From Hericium rajendrae (taxonomy: Eukaryota; Basidiomycota; Agaricomycetes; Russulales; Hericiaceae): a stretch of DNA of 64,000 nt. The stretch is taken from positions 248,001 through 312,000 of the forward strand of contig JAVRDV010000018.1 in NCBI GenBank assembly GCA_033439255.1, written 5' to 3'. Made by a program: the position numbers and the translations under genes. Positions 21,561 through 32,324 of this stretch are shown here, piece by piece (the first letter of the stretch is position 1; each line of letters begins with the position of its first letter). The notes under the pieces were generated by a model, which saw only the letters and a program-made list of their open reading frames with translations, ran no database searches and was not told the origin of the DNA.

Positions 21561-22233
21561 TTTTCAGATGACATGCCACTATACATGCTGTCATATCATT
21601 TGTCTGACAGAAGCCCAATGTGAGGCAAGTTTTATATGCCATCAGTGCTATTCAACAATCAAAATGCACCCTCCCCAGTCTCATTCTCAATTTCCATCCA
21701 AGCTAGTGATGTCATTTGTGTGTGCATGCCCACAGCTATGCCAGTACACCAGCACCCACACATCCTCCCCTCGCACATGTGCCAGCCCATGTGCATACAC
21801 ATACTCAAGGCTGCCCCACCGGCATGCACATGCCCATGTCGATGCCACAAGTATGTCGCATGCAGCCTTTTGAATCCATGCCTTGTTTGTAGACTTTATA
21901 CACTTCATGGGTATGACAAGATATAGTGATAATGGGCATATGTGATTGGAGCTGTAAGTTAGTGTTGGCAGATGGCATATAGTATGTAGTTAGTTAGAGA
22001 TCACGACATATAGATTTGAACTTTGCAATATAATATGTTAACCAAAATAAAGTTTGGATAGCAGGTTACCCACAGGTCACTCACAGGTCAATGGGTTTGA
22101 GCACAACCTTGATCTGGATTTGTACAGGTCTCAGCCACCAGGTGATCTGGATCTACAAGTTAGATACCTGCAGGTCAATTTCATGGGCATACCCGTGTTG
22201 ACCTACAGGTGACTCTGACTCATGTCGAACCCT

Positions 22234-24044
22234 AAAGCATTTAAAAAAACACTATTTAATCTAATCTAATCATGAGTAGTTCAGCTCCTACCTCTGATAA
22301 CTCTACATTTTCTGCTATGTTATATATCTTAGTACCTTATTTTATATATAATCTGGTATGTAATACAGTACACACTTGTCATATCTTATTATACTCAGCT
22401 CGATATATGATATACACTATTATATATGCTTATATTATAGATACTTGTAATATCTACAATTATAGTAGTAGTCTAGTTGTATGTCTAATCAAACAAGATT
22501 CAAGATTGAATATATGATCAATGTCAAACATTGTATTGTTGAACAAAGCTAATGGCCAATCACATGATCAATAGCAGACCTTGTTCGGCCGCACAAGGTC
22601 TGATGGCTGTGCTTAGCTTATGCCAGCAGTAGTTGATGTTGCACTCTCTGCTCTCTCTTCTTTTCTTCAGATAGCTTTGAAGTCAGTATGATACTACCAG
22701 TAGTGCACACTAACTACAAGGCTTGGACACGCCCAGTCCCCATCTGCAGCGAGTTGCAGCTGAGGTGTCCAATGATGGTGTGGGGCCATCACCAACTTTC
22801 TGCTGATGATGTGGCATAGAGATCAGGCCATAGCTCTCTCAATACCACATCAATCAGAATGAGTTAAAGCTTGTTAGAATCAGATTTACAATAGCTCTAG
22901 AATAGTGCCACAAACAACAAAATAGCATGACAAAATGCTGACCTATTGGACTATATGTCTATGATGATGTGGCAGACTGTTTGCTTTATAGCTCTGCTGA
23001 TACTGCATCAATCATGATGTATGAGGGCTTGTTGAACTCAGATTTACAATAGCTTTCTAACAATATAGTGTACAACATCATAGCACTATTGGTTGTTGAG
23101 ATAGGAGACAATACTGTTTTGCTAATATAGCATATAAATCGAAGAATATCTCTGCTTACAGTGATCCCATTTTCATATTCTAAATTGGGTTGGAAAGATG
23201 TAATCCAAGGTATATGAACACAATTTACCGTTTGTCAATTGTTTGCTTTGTTGCAGAGCTATAAAGCAATCACTGTATACAGTGTATTGGCTCTCTAAGC
23301 GACTTATGCTTATGTAAGCGGGCACTAAGACCTTGTTCGGCTGCACAAGGTCTTGTAAGATCACATGACCGAGTCTCAGGACCCACTGCTACCGATAAAT
23401 TGCATTTTTTGCTCATTTTATCAATAAACAGTATGTACATTTGTTTGCTGTGTATCATTTTAGTGGCTGTATCTTTCTATAAGCAGTAAATTGTGTTGGA
23501 GACCAGCTTTCTGGTATATTTGGATGCATTTGAGAACAAGTGAATCGGTTGAGTACTGATTAAGTTAGCTGGAGTTCAAGCATTCTAGGGGGAAAATGCA
23601 GAAACAATTTCCATTCTGCGAGTTTTGTACCGATCCTAATGCCTAAGGTACCCTCAGAAAGCTATCAATAAGTAGATTCTGATGCATTTTAGAACGAGTA
23701 AATTGGTTGAGAATTGGCCTAGTTAGCTAGGGTTCAAGCATTTTAGAAGAGGAAAAAAAGAAATACTTTGCATTCTGTGAGTTCTTAACCGATTTGGATG
23801 CATGAAGTATGGTAGCAAAGCTATAAGCAAGTAGATTTAGACACATTTGAGAACAAGTAAATCGGTGAAGAATGGACTGAGTTAGCTCAAATTCAAGTGT
23901 TATAGAGGGGAAATGTAGAAATTCATTGCACTCTGTGACTTCTACACAGATCAGGATGTAAGAAATACTGTCAGAAAGTAATAAATGAGCAGATCCAGAT
24001 GCATTTGAGAACAGGTGAATTGGTTAAAAATTGATCAAGTTACA
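22234..24044. other. Repeat-derived DNA with two ACCTTGT hairpins, no gene seen
   Basis: Two related hairpins, GACCTTGT TCGGCYGC ACAAGGTC, stand at 22577-22603 and 23329-23356. They may be ends or internal parts of one 0.8-kb element, since ATCACATGA occurs next to both. Between 23480 and 24040, four loosely repeated blocks of about 130-170 bp share GCATTTGAGAACAAGTGAAT and GTTAGCTNGGGTTCAAGCAT-like phrases. No coding frame is convincing. Confidence 0.45.
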
Positions 24045-24208
24045 TTAAATCAAAAAAGTTCGGCCAGAGCTGGAGTTGAACCTGCAAACTCGTTAGATTG
24101 AAGATGTGTGATTATATAAGCCAACTGCCTAATGGGCATAGTCATTGTTTGCATGTCGTTTTCACTATGAAAAGGTGGTATAGAGTAAACGATTCTAAGG
24201 AATTGTAA
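24045..24208. mobile_element. Element T, right-end fragment (copy 3)
   Basis: Shares GAACCTGCAAACTCGT, TTATATAAGCCAACTGCC and the terminus AAACGATTCTAAGGAATTGT with the right end of copy 1. The left part is missing. The tRNA-like box B (GCAGGTTCAACTCC, minus strand) is best preserved here. Confidence 0.75.
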
Positions 24209-25179
24209 TAACAGAAAAATATCATAGACCCAATAATCTTATATCTTAAAAGTCATGATCATCAAAATTTGAAATATATTATATTTTTGAATACAATTTT
24301 ATTACAAAACATTACAGAGCTACAAAGATTACTACATAACTATAAAAGATAAGAGACTTATAATATCTACAAAAAGTGAAAATATAACAAAGAAAACAAG
24401 ACATTAGTATTAAAAGGTAACAAATGATACATAAATACTTACCAAGCCAATAAAAAAGTGAAAACCTAAAGACAACTTGAAAATATCAGTAAATATATAA
24501 AGCTTACCTAGTAGGACAAGAAATCTACTATAAGAAGTATGAACAATTAGTATTAGTATTAGTATAAGTTATGAGACGAAGAATTAAAGCCTTACCTTAA
24601 TAGAGACAGTGACAACGAGCAATAGACAGTGACAATGAGCAACAGACAGCAACGACGAAGGGAGCGATGACGATGAGTGAGCAAAGAACGACAACACAAG
24701 TGTTGACATGGCAAGGGATGATGGGAGGTAAAGAGCAAGAGGCAACGCACGTCGCGCGAGCCTTATATACGAATCCCGGGCGGAGCCGGGATTTGTGGTT
24801 GCCAGGCGCTTGCTGAGTGTCGCGTCAGAGACTGGGCACCAGACATTACTACGTTGATACTGCTGCTCAGAAATTCATGGTAAAGTAGATACATCGTGTT
24901 CTCATGTATTCTAATTTTGTGTATGATTTAGTACTGTAGTCTTTTTCTCTGATTTTATACGAGTTTATTTGATTTGCTGAAGCTCGAGCAATGGGGCTTC
25001 ACTCGTTCGGTGACTAAAGCACCGAACGCGCATCGAAGTTCAACTTATACCACCATCACTACCACCACTCCCCCTTCCTCATCTCCTTTCCTCTCCTCTC
25101 TCTTCCCTCTCCTCTCTCTTCTCTCTTTCTCATCAAACTGAAATCTGAAGGAGGGTGACAGGATGTCGAGGGCCCTCAG

Positions 25180-25223
25180 GTGAGTAAAAGAAAGTCTTAT
25201 TGTCTTCATTCATACTAACATAG
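25180..25223 (+). other. Predicted intron of IH copy 2
   Basis: Donor AG/GTGAGT, branch ACTAAC, acceptor ATAG, 44 nt. The acceptor abuts hairpin 25224-25252. Confidence 0.65.
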
Positions 25224-25252
25224 AGAGTATCGCTCGAACGAGCGATACTCTC
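25224..25252 (+). repeat. IH hairpin, copy 2
   Basis: AGAGTATCGCTCGA/ACGAGCGATACTCT is a near-perfect palindrome with 13-14-bp arms and almost no loop. Confidence 0.9.
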
Positions 25253-26479
25253 GACTTCTTTCCCACTCCCGTGCCTCTCCTTCCCTCTCGCCTCCCACCG
25301 CCGCCTCCTGCTCGTCGACCCACCCCTCGATAATGCCGTCAAGCTCCAGAAGCTAGCGCACTGTCTCCAACGACTGCAACTGCATGCACTGGTGCATGCA
25401 CACCACCGACGACACGTATGCGTGCCCGTCGCCCCACGCACGGGCTTCATCCCTCCCGCATGACCCCGCCGTCCCGCGAACGACACTGTTGCCTGGTGCA
25501 CAGGCCAGACACGCAGCGTGTGGTCACCCCATCTCATGCAGGGGCCAATGCATTGTGCGTGACCCCGCCGAGGTCCGTACGCATGGCCAGTGGATGGCCA
25601 TAGCCGCGCACGGATGCCAGCACGCACGATGTGTGCACGATCAGGGTGGTAATGCCAGCGCAGCAGGACATGGAATGTGGCATGCGCGTGGCCGGTGCAC
25701 CTCATGCATAGGCTTGCCGCATCGTGTACGAGCACGCAGCAGTACAGCAACTTGTGCACGCCCTATGCGCCTTGTGTGCTCTCCCTCTGCACCTCGCGTG
25801 CCCCTCTCATGCCTCGCGCTTCCGGCGCGCAGATCCTCCATGTCATGCTGCTACATTGCATATGGCCCCGTGCCTCATGCATAGAACCCGCTGCAGCCCA
25901 ACACTTCGCGCACACCCGCGGGCCTCGTGCACCCACCGCGTGCCTTGTGCTGCCCCACGAGTCTGGTGCCTGCCTCAAGCCTCGCACCTGCCCGCCACAT
26001 ATTGCACATCCCCAGCCCTCCCGCCTCTGGCGCGCAGGCTTATCACATCGCAGACATGCTCTGCCACGTCGCACATGCCTTGCATGCCCATCTCCCCTGC
26101 CTCACGCTTCGTGCACGGGTCCACCGCTGTCCACCCCCATCTCGCACCACCTTTGATGCCCCAAGCCTGGCCCCCATGCCTCTCGTGTGTGCCTTGCTGC
26201 CCCGAGCGCAGCGCCTCTAGCTGCCCATCGACGTCTCGCCGTGCCTGGCGCTCTCCCCGTGTGCTCTCCCCACGTGCACTCCTAGTGCACCTCGCGCACG
26301 ACTGTCGCATTGTGCATGATTGACTGCCGCGCCGCACCACGCCTCGTGCGTGTATGCACCTTGTTGGACCTTGCCACTTGTAGTGTACTTATTTGTAGTA
26401 GTAATCATATTAAATATAAATTTGAATTTTGCATATCTCGTACCTAATTACCTGGTTGACTTGACATAATACTAGTAGC

Positions 26480-26670
26480 ACTAATAGTAGCCATAGCTCA
26501 CCTTACTGAGTATGATAGCATATGATAGTGCTATATATCTCAAACTGCTGGCTATGGAAGCTATGATAACATCATATAACTGACACTAATAGCTATGGAA
26601 GCTATGAAAACTCTCATAGCTCTACATAGCTCTGATAGCTCAGTCATAGCACCCATAATCTAACCTGAAG
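26480..26670. repeat. CATAGCTATG-word cluster, right edge of E2
   Basis: GCTATGGAAGCTATGATAAC, CTCATAGCTCTACATAGCTC and GATAGCTCAGTCATAGCACC, followed by the terminus TTTTCTCAGATG. Confidence 0.65.
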
Positions 26671-26697
26671 CTATATAAAATTGAGTTTTCTCAGATG

Positions 26698-27709
26698 ATT
26701 GCATGGCAGCATAGGTGCATATCGCGAGGGTTTTGAGGCCATGAAGCTTGAGGTAAGCACCATGGGTAGTGTCCCCAATGGCACCCCCTCAGTCAATCCC
26801 TCCCTATCACCCATGGCATCTTTGCCACCCCATTTTGACTCTACGCACTCTGCTCCATGTCTCATGCTGACCACACAATCACTCGCCCCCAGATTTAAAC
26901 TGGGGCTGCCTCCCACACCCTCCATGGTTGAGCCATGTGAGGCGCTTGGCACGAAGGCGAATTGTGTATCCACCTCGAATGATGTCCAGTCACAGTGGGC
27001 CACATTGTTATTTGAACTCAATTCCAAGTTATTTCACAAGATTCTGGACCAAGACAAGTGCAAAGGATGGAAGGCAGGAAGGATTGAGGGCCAAGAGGAA
27101 GGATACAAAGAAGGCCATGAAGAGGGTTTGAAGGAGGGGCTTGCACGTGTGACAGAGGGAAGAGAGGAAGATTTTCGTGAGGGATTGGAGGCAGAGAAGA
27201 AGATGGGGATGCTTGAAGGCCAAGAGCAGGGGTTTGTGAAAGGGAAGTCAGTTGGGTTGAAGACCAGCCATGCACTGATGCTCGCAGAAGTTTGTAATGT
27301 CTCCCTCATAAGTGCTGCCATTCAGATGGCCCTGCAATGCCTGACTACCTGTGCCGACTTCGTGTTGCAAATGGAGTCCCTGCCCCTCATTCAACAGTCA
27401 TCTGCACTGACTTGCACTGATTTCACAACACAAACATTCATCTCCAACAATGTGCCTGCTTCAAATATGGCCTTCACTATCCACAACTCAATTAAAAACA
27501 TGAAAACTCTATCAAATTCACATCTGGATCATGATACGCACAAGTCTACAGGTTGTAATTTCATGCAAGACCCTCAAATGCCAGTCATTGCTCATTATTT
27601 TATTCCACCTATCACTACCATTCATATTTCTTCAGCATCTGCACCATTCTCATGGGCAGATAATGCAGACTCTCTTTCTACCTCGGGACTTCTCAGTCCT
27701 CCAATCTAA
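26698..27709 (+). pseudogene. EG-repeat protein gene, 3' half
   Basis: The frame reads SIGAYREGFEAMKLEVSTMG, then a Pro/Ser-rich stretch, then QSQWATLLFELNSKLFHKIL. About 110 residues of EG repeats follow (WKAGRIEGQEEGYKEGHEEG, EGREEDFREGLEAEKKMG, EGQEQGFVKGKSVGLKTSHA). The C-terminus has SAAIQMALQCLTTCADFVLQ and ends ADSLSTSGLLSPPI at TAA/TAA-like 27707-27709. There are no stops inside 336 codons, so this half was coding until recently. The regular EG spacing suggests amphipathic helices or a coiled coil. No enzyme motif is visible, and I do not recognise the family. Confidence 0.6.
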
Positions 27710-29820
27710 CTCTGTTGCTCTGACATTCAGTTCTCTCCAGTGCTAGGCCTAGTGTTCTCATAGACATGTTGTGTAGGTTCCTCAGTCCCGATAGTCTCAA
27801 TGTTTGCCATCATCCAGATCATCCTGGCACTTATCTACACATGACAATTCTGATCTGGACTGAGAGTGTGATCCACACCTTTCCAAACTTGGTCATGTCT
27901 TACAAGGCCTTGGATGGGTTCATTCACCTGTAGGTTGAGGTCTTCCAGGGGTGACAAGGATGTTGCCATGTTTGGTGGGGGTACATGGAGTAGGGAGCCT
28001 GGAGGTCCCTACAGTGTCAGAGGGCAGGATCAGCCAGGATTTGTCAGCTGCTTATTCAGCATAGCCATAGAGTAGCCAGCATCCTCATGTAGTAGACTTG
28101 ATCCTGTTATCACCTCAGGGCTTGCTATAGTGTCCCCTCAACCTGGTCCAACAGGTGAGAGGAAGCCCTCTGATCTGTGTCAATGGAGAAAATATGCAAG
28201 TACAGTTACGTGCACATGATTGCTGCTCACACTTGTGACTGACACATCTGGCACATCCACCCTGCAAGTCATCTCCATGTTCTTGATCCACTATAGACCC
28301 TACCCATATTTCAAGTATTCTATAGACTCCCAAGAATACAGCATCATCAATTCTGCTCTCCAAGGTCTTGGAAGAAACTATCTTCCACTTGTCTTCAAAG
28401 ATCGAAGATGGACACAGAAACTCCTGCAACCATCTCGCTACAGCCCTGCATACAAAGAAAGACAAGAGTGAAGGCTTCAAAGATGATATCAGCACATGTG
28501 TGCATCACATGGGCATCACTGAGTGCACCTCCTGCACTGGAACACACCTGACCTCGACATATCATATGTGTGCCTCTGCACTCTTCCCTCATTTCTGAAG
28601 TCACTAACAAGATAGTCTGCAGTACAGCCCTGGTGACAGTGGACCACAGCACAAAGCCTGTAGCAGAGCATCCTGTGTGAGCACTTTTTATGCAGTGGCG
28701 ACCTGTATGCATCAAGCAGCAGCTCATTTGATGCCAGGATCGAGTGTGGGTGGACAGATGGGCACATGGTGGATGTGCAGGAGTTGTGAACAAATACATG
28801 CATGGTGAATAGATGAGTATGAGGGCATATGCTGGCAGGCATGTGTGTAGGCATGCTGTGTATGTCTGGGCAGACCTGCCCAGCAGATGTGTACGATGCT
28901 CTGGCATGCATGCAGCAGACATCCAGGAAGGCATGCTGCATGTGTGTGTGCATGCATAAGTGCACACCTGTGTACACTGAGGGTGTTTGGGGACAGATGT
29001 GAGGTGCAGAGGGGTGGGCATATGTCAGCCCAACATGGCAAATGAGATGGAGTCATGCACGTGCACAATGCTATGGGAAGACAGGGCTGGTGGACATGCA
29101 GATCACTGACAATGCTGCTTCAACCACCTCCATGAACGAGACCACACTGCCCACGATCCCCAAGCTCACATCCTCATCAAGCCATGCCCTCTTCCTGAAT
29201 GAGTACACATTGGCACATAAGCATGTGATGTCGATGCTCAGGTACATGCATGTCCTCAAGCACATTGTTCATGACATCATCGCAGGCATGGCTGCACATG
29301 CTCGCTATAGCAGGTGGAGACTGTGGCATAACATGCTGTCTCATGCTATGTGTGATCTACCTTCAGGAGGGAGCATTGGCTTTCTTTACTTGCTCACCTC
29401 TGCATGTAAGGTGTCACACTGCTGTACCTTTGCCCATCACCACCTGTTTGGCAATGTTGCAAAGACCAAGAGCAGTGACCATGTAAAAGGTACAAGGCCT
29501 TGATATTTTGTTGCTAATTTGCTAGGATTAAGACTGTCCTGGAGCATCTTCATGATGTATGCTTTTGGAGTGATCTTTGACTCTGGGTCATTAATGATGC
29601 TATCCCTCTCCGCAAGGACAATCTCCTCAGTGCATGGCTCAACAAGTAACTCATGAAGATGTGGTCAGCTTATAAAGGTTCAGATATGTCATGTCTGGTA
29701 GACCTCAGCAGGCACAAGAGGCATCATTGAGGATGCTCTGTAGGCAAGGAAGAGACCTACCTCTTGTTGAATGGCTGGTATATTGGTCTCGAATATGAAA
29801 AACAGGAAGTCTTGGACATC
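27710..29820. other. CATG/TGCA-rich DNA, no gene recognised
   Basis: Contains overlapping frames on both strands (28395-29068 minus, 29042-29503 plus) that are Cys/His/Met-rich through repeated TGCATG and CACATG words. I see no protein motif. 28680-29060 looks like a CpG-decayed low-complexity body similar to those of IH elements, but no intron-hairpin is attached. Confidence 0.35.
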
Positions 29821-29824
29821 AGTA

Positions 29825-30060
29825 AAATGGTCAGAAGGGCTCAAAAGCTCCAAGAGAGCTCAAGTGCTTGGGGCTGCTTGAAGCTCATTGAAGGCTCTTG
29901 CAAGCTATCATGAAATTTGGCTCTTTCCTAAAGAGTCTGATGTCGTTCAGTTTTGATTTCATCCTAGTTTGGATGTGGCAGTCTCTCTTTTCAAGAGCTT
30001 GCAAGAGGCCCTCAAGATATTGACTAAACTAGGTATTTGTCAAATGACCTCAGGCAACTC
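29825..30060. repeat. CAAGAGCTCTTG-word cluster
   Basis: Words CTCAAAAGCTCCAAGAGAGC, GAAGGCTCTTGCAAGC and TCAAGAGCTTGCAAGAGG recur at irregular spacing. The same words flank the Tc1 element (31120-31250 and 43166-43225). It resembles the other palindrome-tiled clusters in design but with a different word. Confidence 0.5.
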
Positions 30061-31261
30061 TAAAGTTCAATGACTTGTACCATTTCTGTTCATCTTTCTT
30101 CTCACACCACTACTAACTGCTCTATCATACAGGACCACACCCATGCTCGAACCCATATCCAAATGTGTGATCTCAACTTTCACTCACTGGCTGTGCAGAG
30201 CTCAAAGAGAGAAGGAGGTTATGTGTGAGGCACTCATGAGGTGGGCTGCTGCATATGAGCTGTGGGCACAACTTGCTGTGAAGTGAAGGAAGGGCAGCAA
30301 CTTATTGGTGAGCAAACATCATGATTTATACCTGTTCTGACAAATGCTCAGTCTTCAGCATCATGACAACAGCAATGTGCAACATAGCTCACCTGCTCTC
30401 TGTGCAACCTGCTCTTTCTATTCTCGCATGCCATCACAGCAAAGAGTAAGATTCTTGCGTACACATCACAGCATCTGCATGCATGTATGGGTATGCTGAG
30501 TGGCACCAGCTCACCGCTCAGCACTTAGCTGTTGCAGCTCACATCATGCAGGCTGGTGCAGGTGAGCACAAAGTGCCTGCACAGTGCACCGCCACAGAAC
30601 TGGCAGTTTGACAACACGTGGTAGTTTGCACAGATCTCGAGCATGACATGTATCTGGTGTCTCTCATTCACCGCAGTCTTCTCCTTGATCTGGATGTGCA
30701 TGAGCAGCTGCTGCAGGTGCAGCAACTGCACCTGTAGTGCGGTGCATGTTTTGATGTTCATGAGTGACATCATGCCAGGTGACAGTGAGAGTGGGATGTA
30801 ATGTGCAGTGCAATACAACGAGGCTGCAAGACATGTGTATGCTCACTGTACCTCCCACAGGCTACAGCACACCCCACAATGCTGCACAGCCTCCCGTCCA
30901 TCATGTGCTGCTTGCAGAAGATCTACAAGCCCACATTTTTCAGTACACTCTGTGGCATGCATGAGGCTCAGTGCATGCACATATGGCTCAAATGCAGGGC
31001 TGGTGAGGACCTAGGCACAAAGGGATGGTCTTTGCTTTTGAGTCACAATTTCTTCTCTGGTGTATATAGTGTAGTCTATGTATTATCAAGAATATAATGC
31101 TGTTTTTCAAACTATATGTCATCTCAAGTGCCTTCAAGAGCCCTCAAGAGCCTGCAACTGCTGTGTTAGGTGCTCTTCCAGATTTGGAAAGACATGTCTT
31201 GACAGCTCTTGCAAGCGCTCAAAAAGAGCATTCAAGCTTGATTGCAACTATCCAGAACATA
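30061..31261. other. No gene recognised
   Basis: Mixed-complexity DNA with short frames on both strands (e.g. 30801-31097) lacking motifs. GCAGCTGCTGCAGGTGCAGC near 30700 is a local GCAGCTGC-rich patch. Confidence 0.3.
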
Positions 31262-31505
31262 CAGAGGTATGCGAAAAGAATGCTTGCACTGCAACTTTCA
31301 TGAAAAAGTGATCATTGAAGTCAATTGAGTCAGTATTGTAGAATGTTCAGTAAATAGATCTGGTAGCTATACATGTAAAGATTGTGTACAAAAAAAATGG
31401 AGAAATTTTGCCAAGCATTAGATGAGATATCGACAAAGATGTGCTGCACGACCACGTGATGTCGTACTTGATGTGTTGCATCATCACAATTTAATGAACT
31501 TGTAG
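31262..31505. repeat. Tc1 long terminal inverted repeat, left
   Basis: About 240 bp, complementary to 42920-43163. Includes CTATACATGTAAAGATTGTG and CGACCACGTGATGTCGTACT. The right copy differs by scattered substitutions and small indels. Confidence 0.8.
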
Positions 31506-31587
31506 GATATTTAAAAAAATGCGAAAAATGGGAAAAAAAAAATTAGTAATGTGTAGGACCCCCCTTAGCTTCCTTCAGTGCTTTAAC

Positions 31588-31860
31588 CTAGTCAGGAAGT
31601 GAGGCATAAAGCTTCTGAATGACCTTGATATCCAACTTCTCCCATTCCTCCTTCAAAATAAGCCACAGCTCCTCTATGTTGTGTGGACAGACTGGTCGGT
31701 GACAAAGAGCTCTACAAGATCCCATGCATGTTTGATGATGTTCATGTCTGGTGAAGAGGGAGCTCAGGGGAGTAAAGTGATATGATTCTTGGCAAACCAT
31801 TGTGCAGCAAGGTGAGAGGTGTGTTTGGGATCAAGATCCTGCTGATATATGATGGTGGAG
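31588..31860 (-). pseudogene. Tc1 transposase, C-terminal part
   Basis: The minus strand reads CSTIIYQQDLDPKHTSHLAA (second catalytic Asp in QQDxDPKH), then WFAKNHITLL, then after a shift of frame SPDMNIIKHAWD. Tc1 transposases have Glu or Asp where this copy has Lys in NIIKHAW, so the third catalytic acid seems lost. The tail NIEELWLILKEEWEKLDIKV is typical of the C-terminus. The fragment stops at 31861, the left edge of the insertion. It is inactive because of the split, a frameshift and the changed acid. Confidence 0.82.
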
Positions 31861-31899
31861 CATCTGAAAAAAGTGTCCACACTATTTTAGCCTACAGTA

Positions 31900-32130
31900 G
31901 AAAATATGGTCTACAGTAGCTATAATAGATTATATATTTTCTGTAGCATCTGTTGATAGGTGGGTCTCTATTACAACTACAGGTAGCCATCTGTAGCCAT
32001 CTGTAGTGATCCGTAGCAGTCTGTAGATGGTATATCTACTATAGCTTATGTTAGCTACTGTAGCTTATGTTAGCCACTGTAGCTCATGTTAGCTACTGGA
32101 GTGCTATATTACAGTATGTGAGATTCAGTA
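31900..32130. repeat. CTGTAGC/GCTACAG-word cluster, left edge of E3
   Basis: CTACAGTAGCTATAATAG, TCTGTAGCCATCTGTAGTGA, CTATAGCTTATGTTAGCTAC and similar. The mirrored cluster lies at 41590-42120. Confidence 0.65.
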
Positions 32131-32290
32131 TGATATATAATCCACAATAGTCCCTCGTATCACCTCTCCAACAATATATCATGCAAAACATTTTAATTTT
32201 ACTAGTTACAACTGTACACTAATAGTATAGTACTGATACATAAAATCTTCCCCTCTATATCCTTCTACACCCACAGCACCCAAGCCCTCA

Positions 32291-32324
32291 TGGGAACTGT
32301 TTTGCTGCAGCAAAACAGTTCCCA
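32291..32324. repeat. IH end palindrome, copy 3 body end
   Basis: Arms GGGAACTGTTTTGCTG and CAGCAAAACAGTTCCC form a perfect palindrome. Further copies are at 38087-38119, 38430-38463 and 41383-41417. Confidence 0.9.

Larger units (their letters stand above)
18549..21570. mobile_element. Unit E1: CATCAGAAAAAT...TTTTTCAGATG, carrying IH copy 1
   Basis: The termini are inverted repeats (CATCAGAAAAATATG and the complement of CTAATTTTTCAGATG). The flanks ACATCACAC (18540-18548) and ACATGCCAC (21571-21579) agree at 7 of 9 positions, which may be a decayed 9-bp target duplication. Both edges (18570-18800 and 21340-21550) are tiled with CATAGC, GAGCTATG and GCTATGATGG words. The centre is IH copy 1. 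No transposase was found, so movement would depend on another element. Confidence 0.55.
17665..22233. mobile_element. Element F: AGGGTTC termini with GACCTGCAGGTC subterminal words
   Basis: The left end AGGGTTCAACACAAGT and the complement of the right end AGGGTTCGACATGAGT match at 13 of 16 positions. Both subterminal regions (17690-17830 and 22065-22210) are filled with CAGGTCA, TGACCTGCAG, GGTGATCTGGA and close variants. The middle holds unit E1 (18549-21570). No target duplication is evident and no transposase frame was seen. Confidence 0.5.
24680..26360 (+). repeat. IH element copy 2
   Basis: Leader with TATA box (CCTTATATACG, 24760-24770), the conserved block CGTTGATACTGCTGCTCAGA, and a long pyrimidine tract (TTCCTCTCCTCTCTCTTCCC near 25090). 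The predicted intron is 25180-25223 and the hairpin 25224-25252. The GC-rich body (25260-26340) has irregular units such as CCTCATGCATAG and GCACCTCGCGTGCCC. Its CpG content is lower than in copy 1, with many TGCA and CATG words where copy 1 has CG. Frames on both strands (e.g. 25724-26323, 25133-25759) show no domains. Confidence 0.6.
16319..26697. mobile_element. Nested composite insertion (10.4 kb) splitting the EG-repeat gene
   Basis: The left edge reads CATCTGAGAAATTTACC and the right edge is the complement of CATCTGAGAAAACTCA, sharing 11 terminal bases. The flanking bases GCAGGCA (left) and GCATGGCA (right) may be an imperfect target duplication; this is weak. Inside lie smaller units with the same kind of end (right ends at 17142 and 21570, left end at 18549), an element F (17665-22233), a fragment of T and two IH copies. 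Whether one unit inserted first and received the others, or several inserted side by side, cannot be decided from this sequence alone. No transposase frame was found. Confidence 0.5.
24209..26697. mobile_element. Unit E2 with IH copy 2
   Basis: The left end, ACAGAAAAATATCATAGACC, resembles the left end of E1 without its first bases and abuts the T fragment. The right end is TTTTCTCAGATG. The right edge (26480-26670) is tiled with CATAGCT, AGCTATGG and TAGCTCTGATAGCTC words. IH copy 2 occupies the middle. The right end may instead be the terminus of the whole 10.4-kb composite. Confidence 0.5.

Noticed and set aside
24060-24130. A functional tRNA gene
   Set aside because: Box B is good but the anticodon and acceptor stems do not form; related copies are part of element T.
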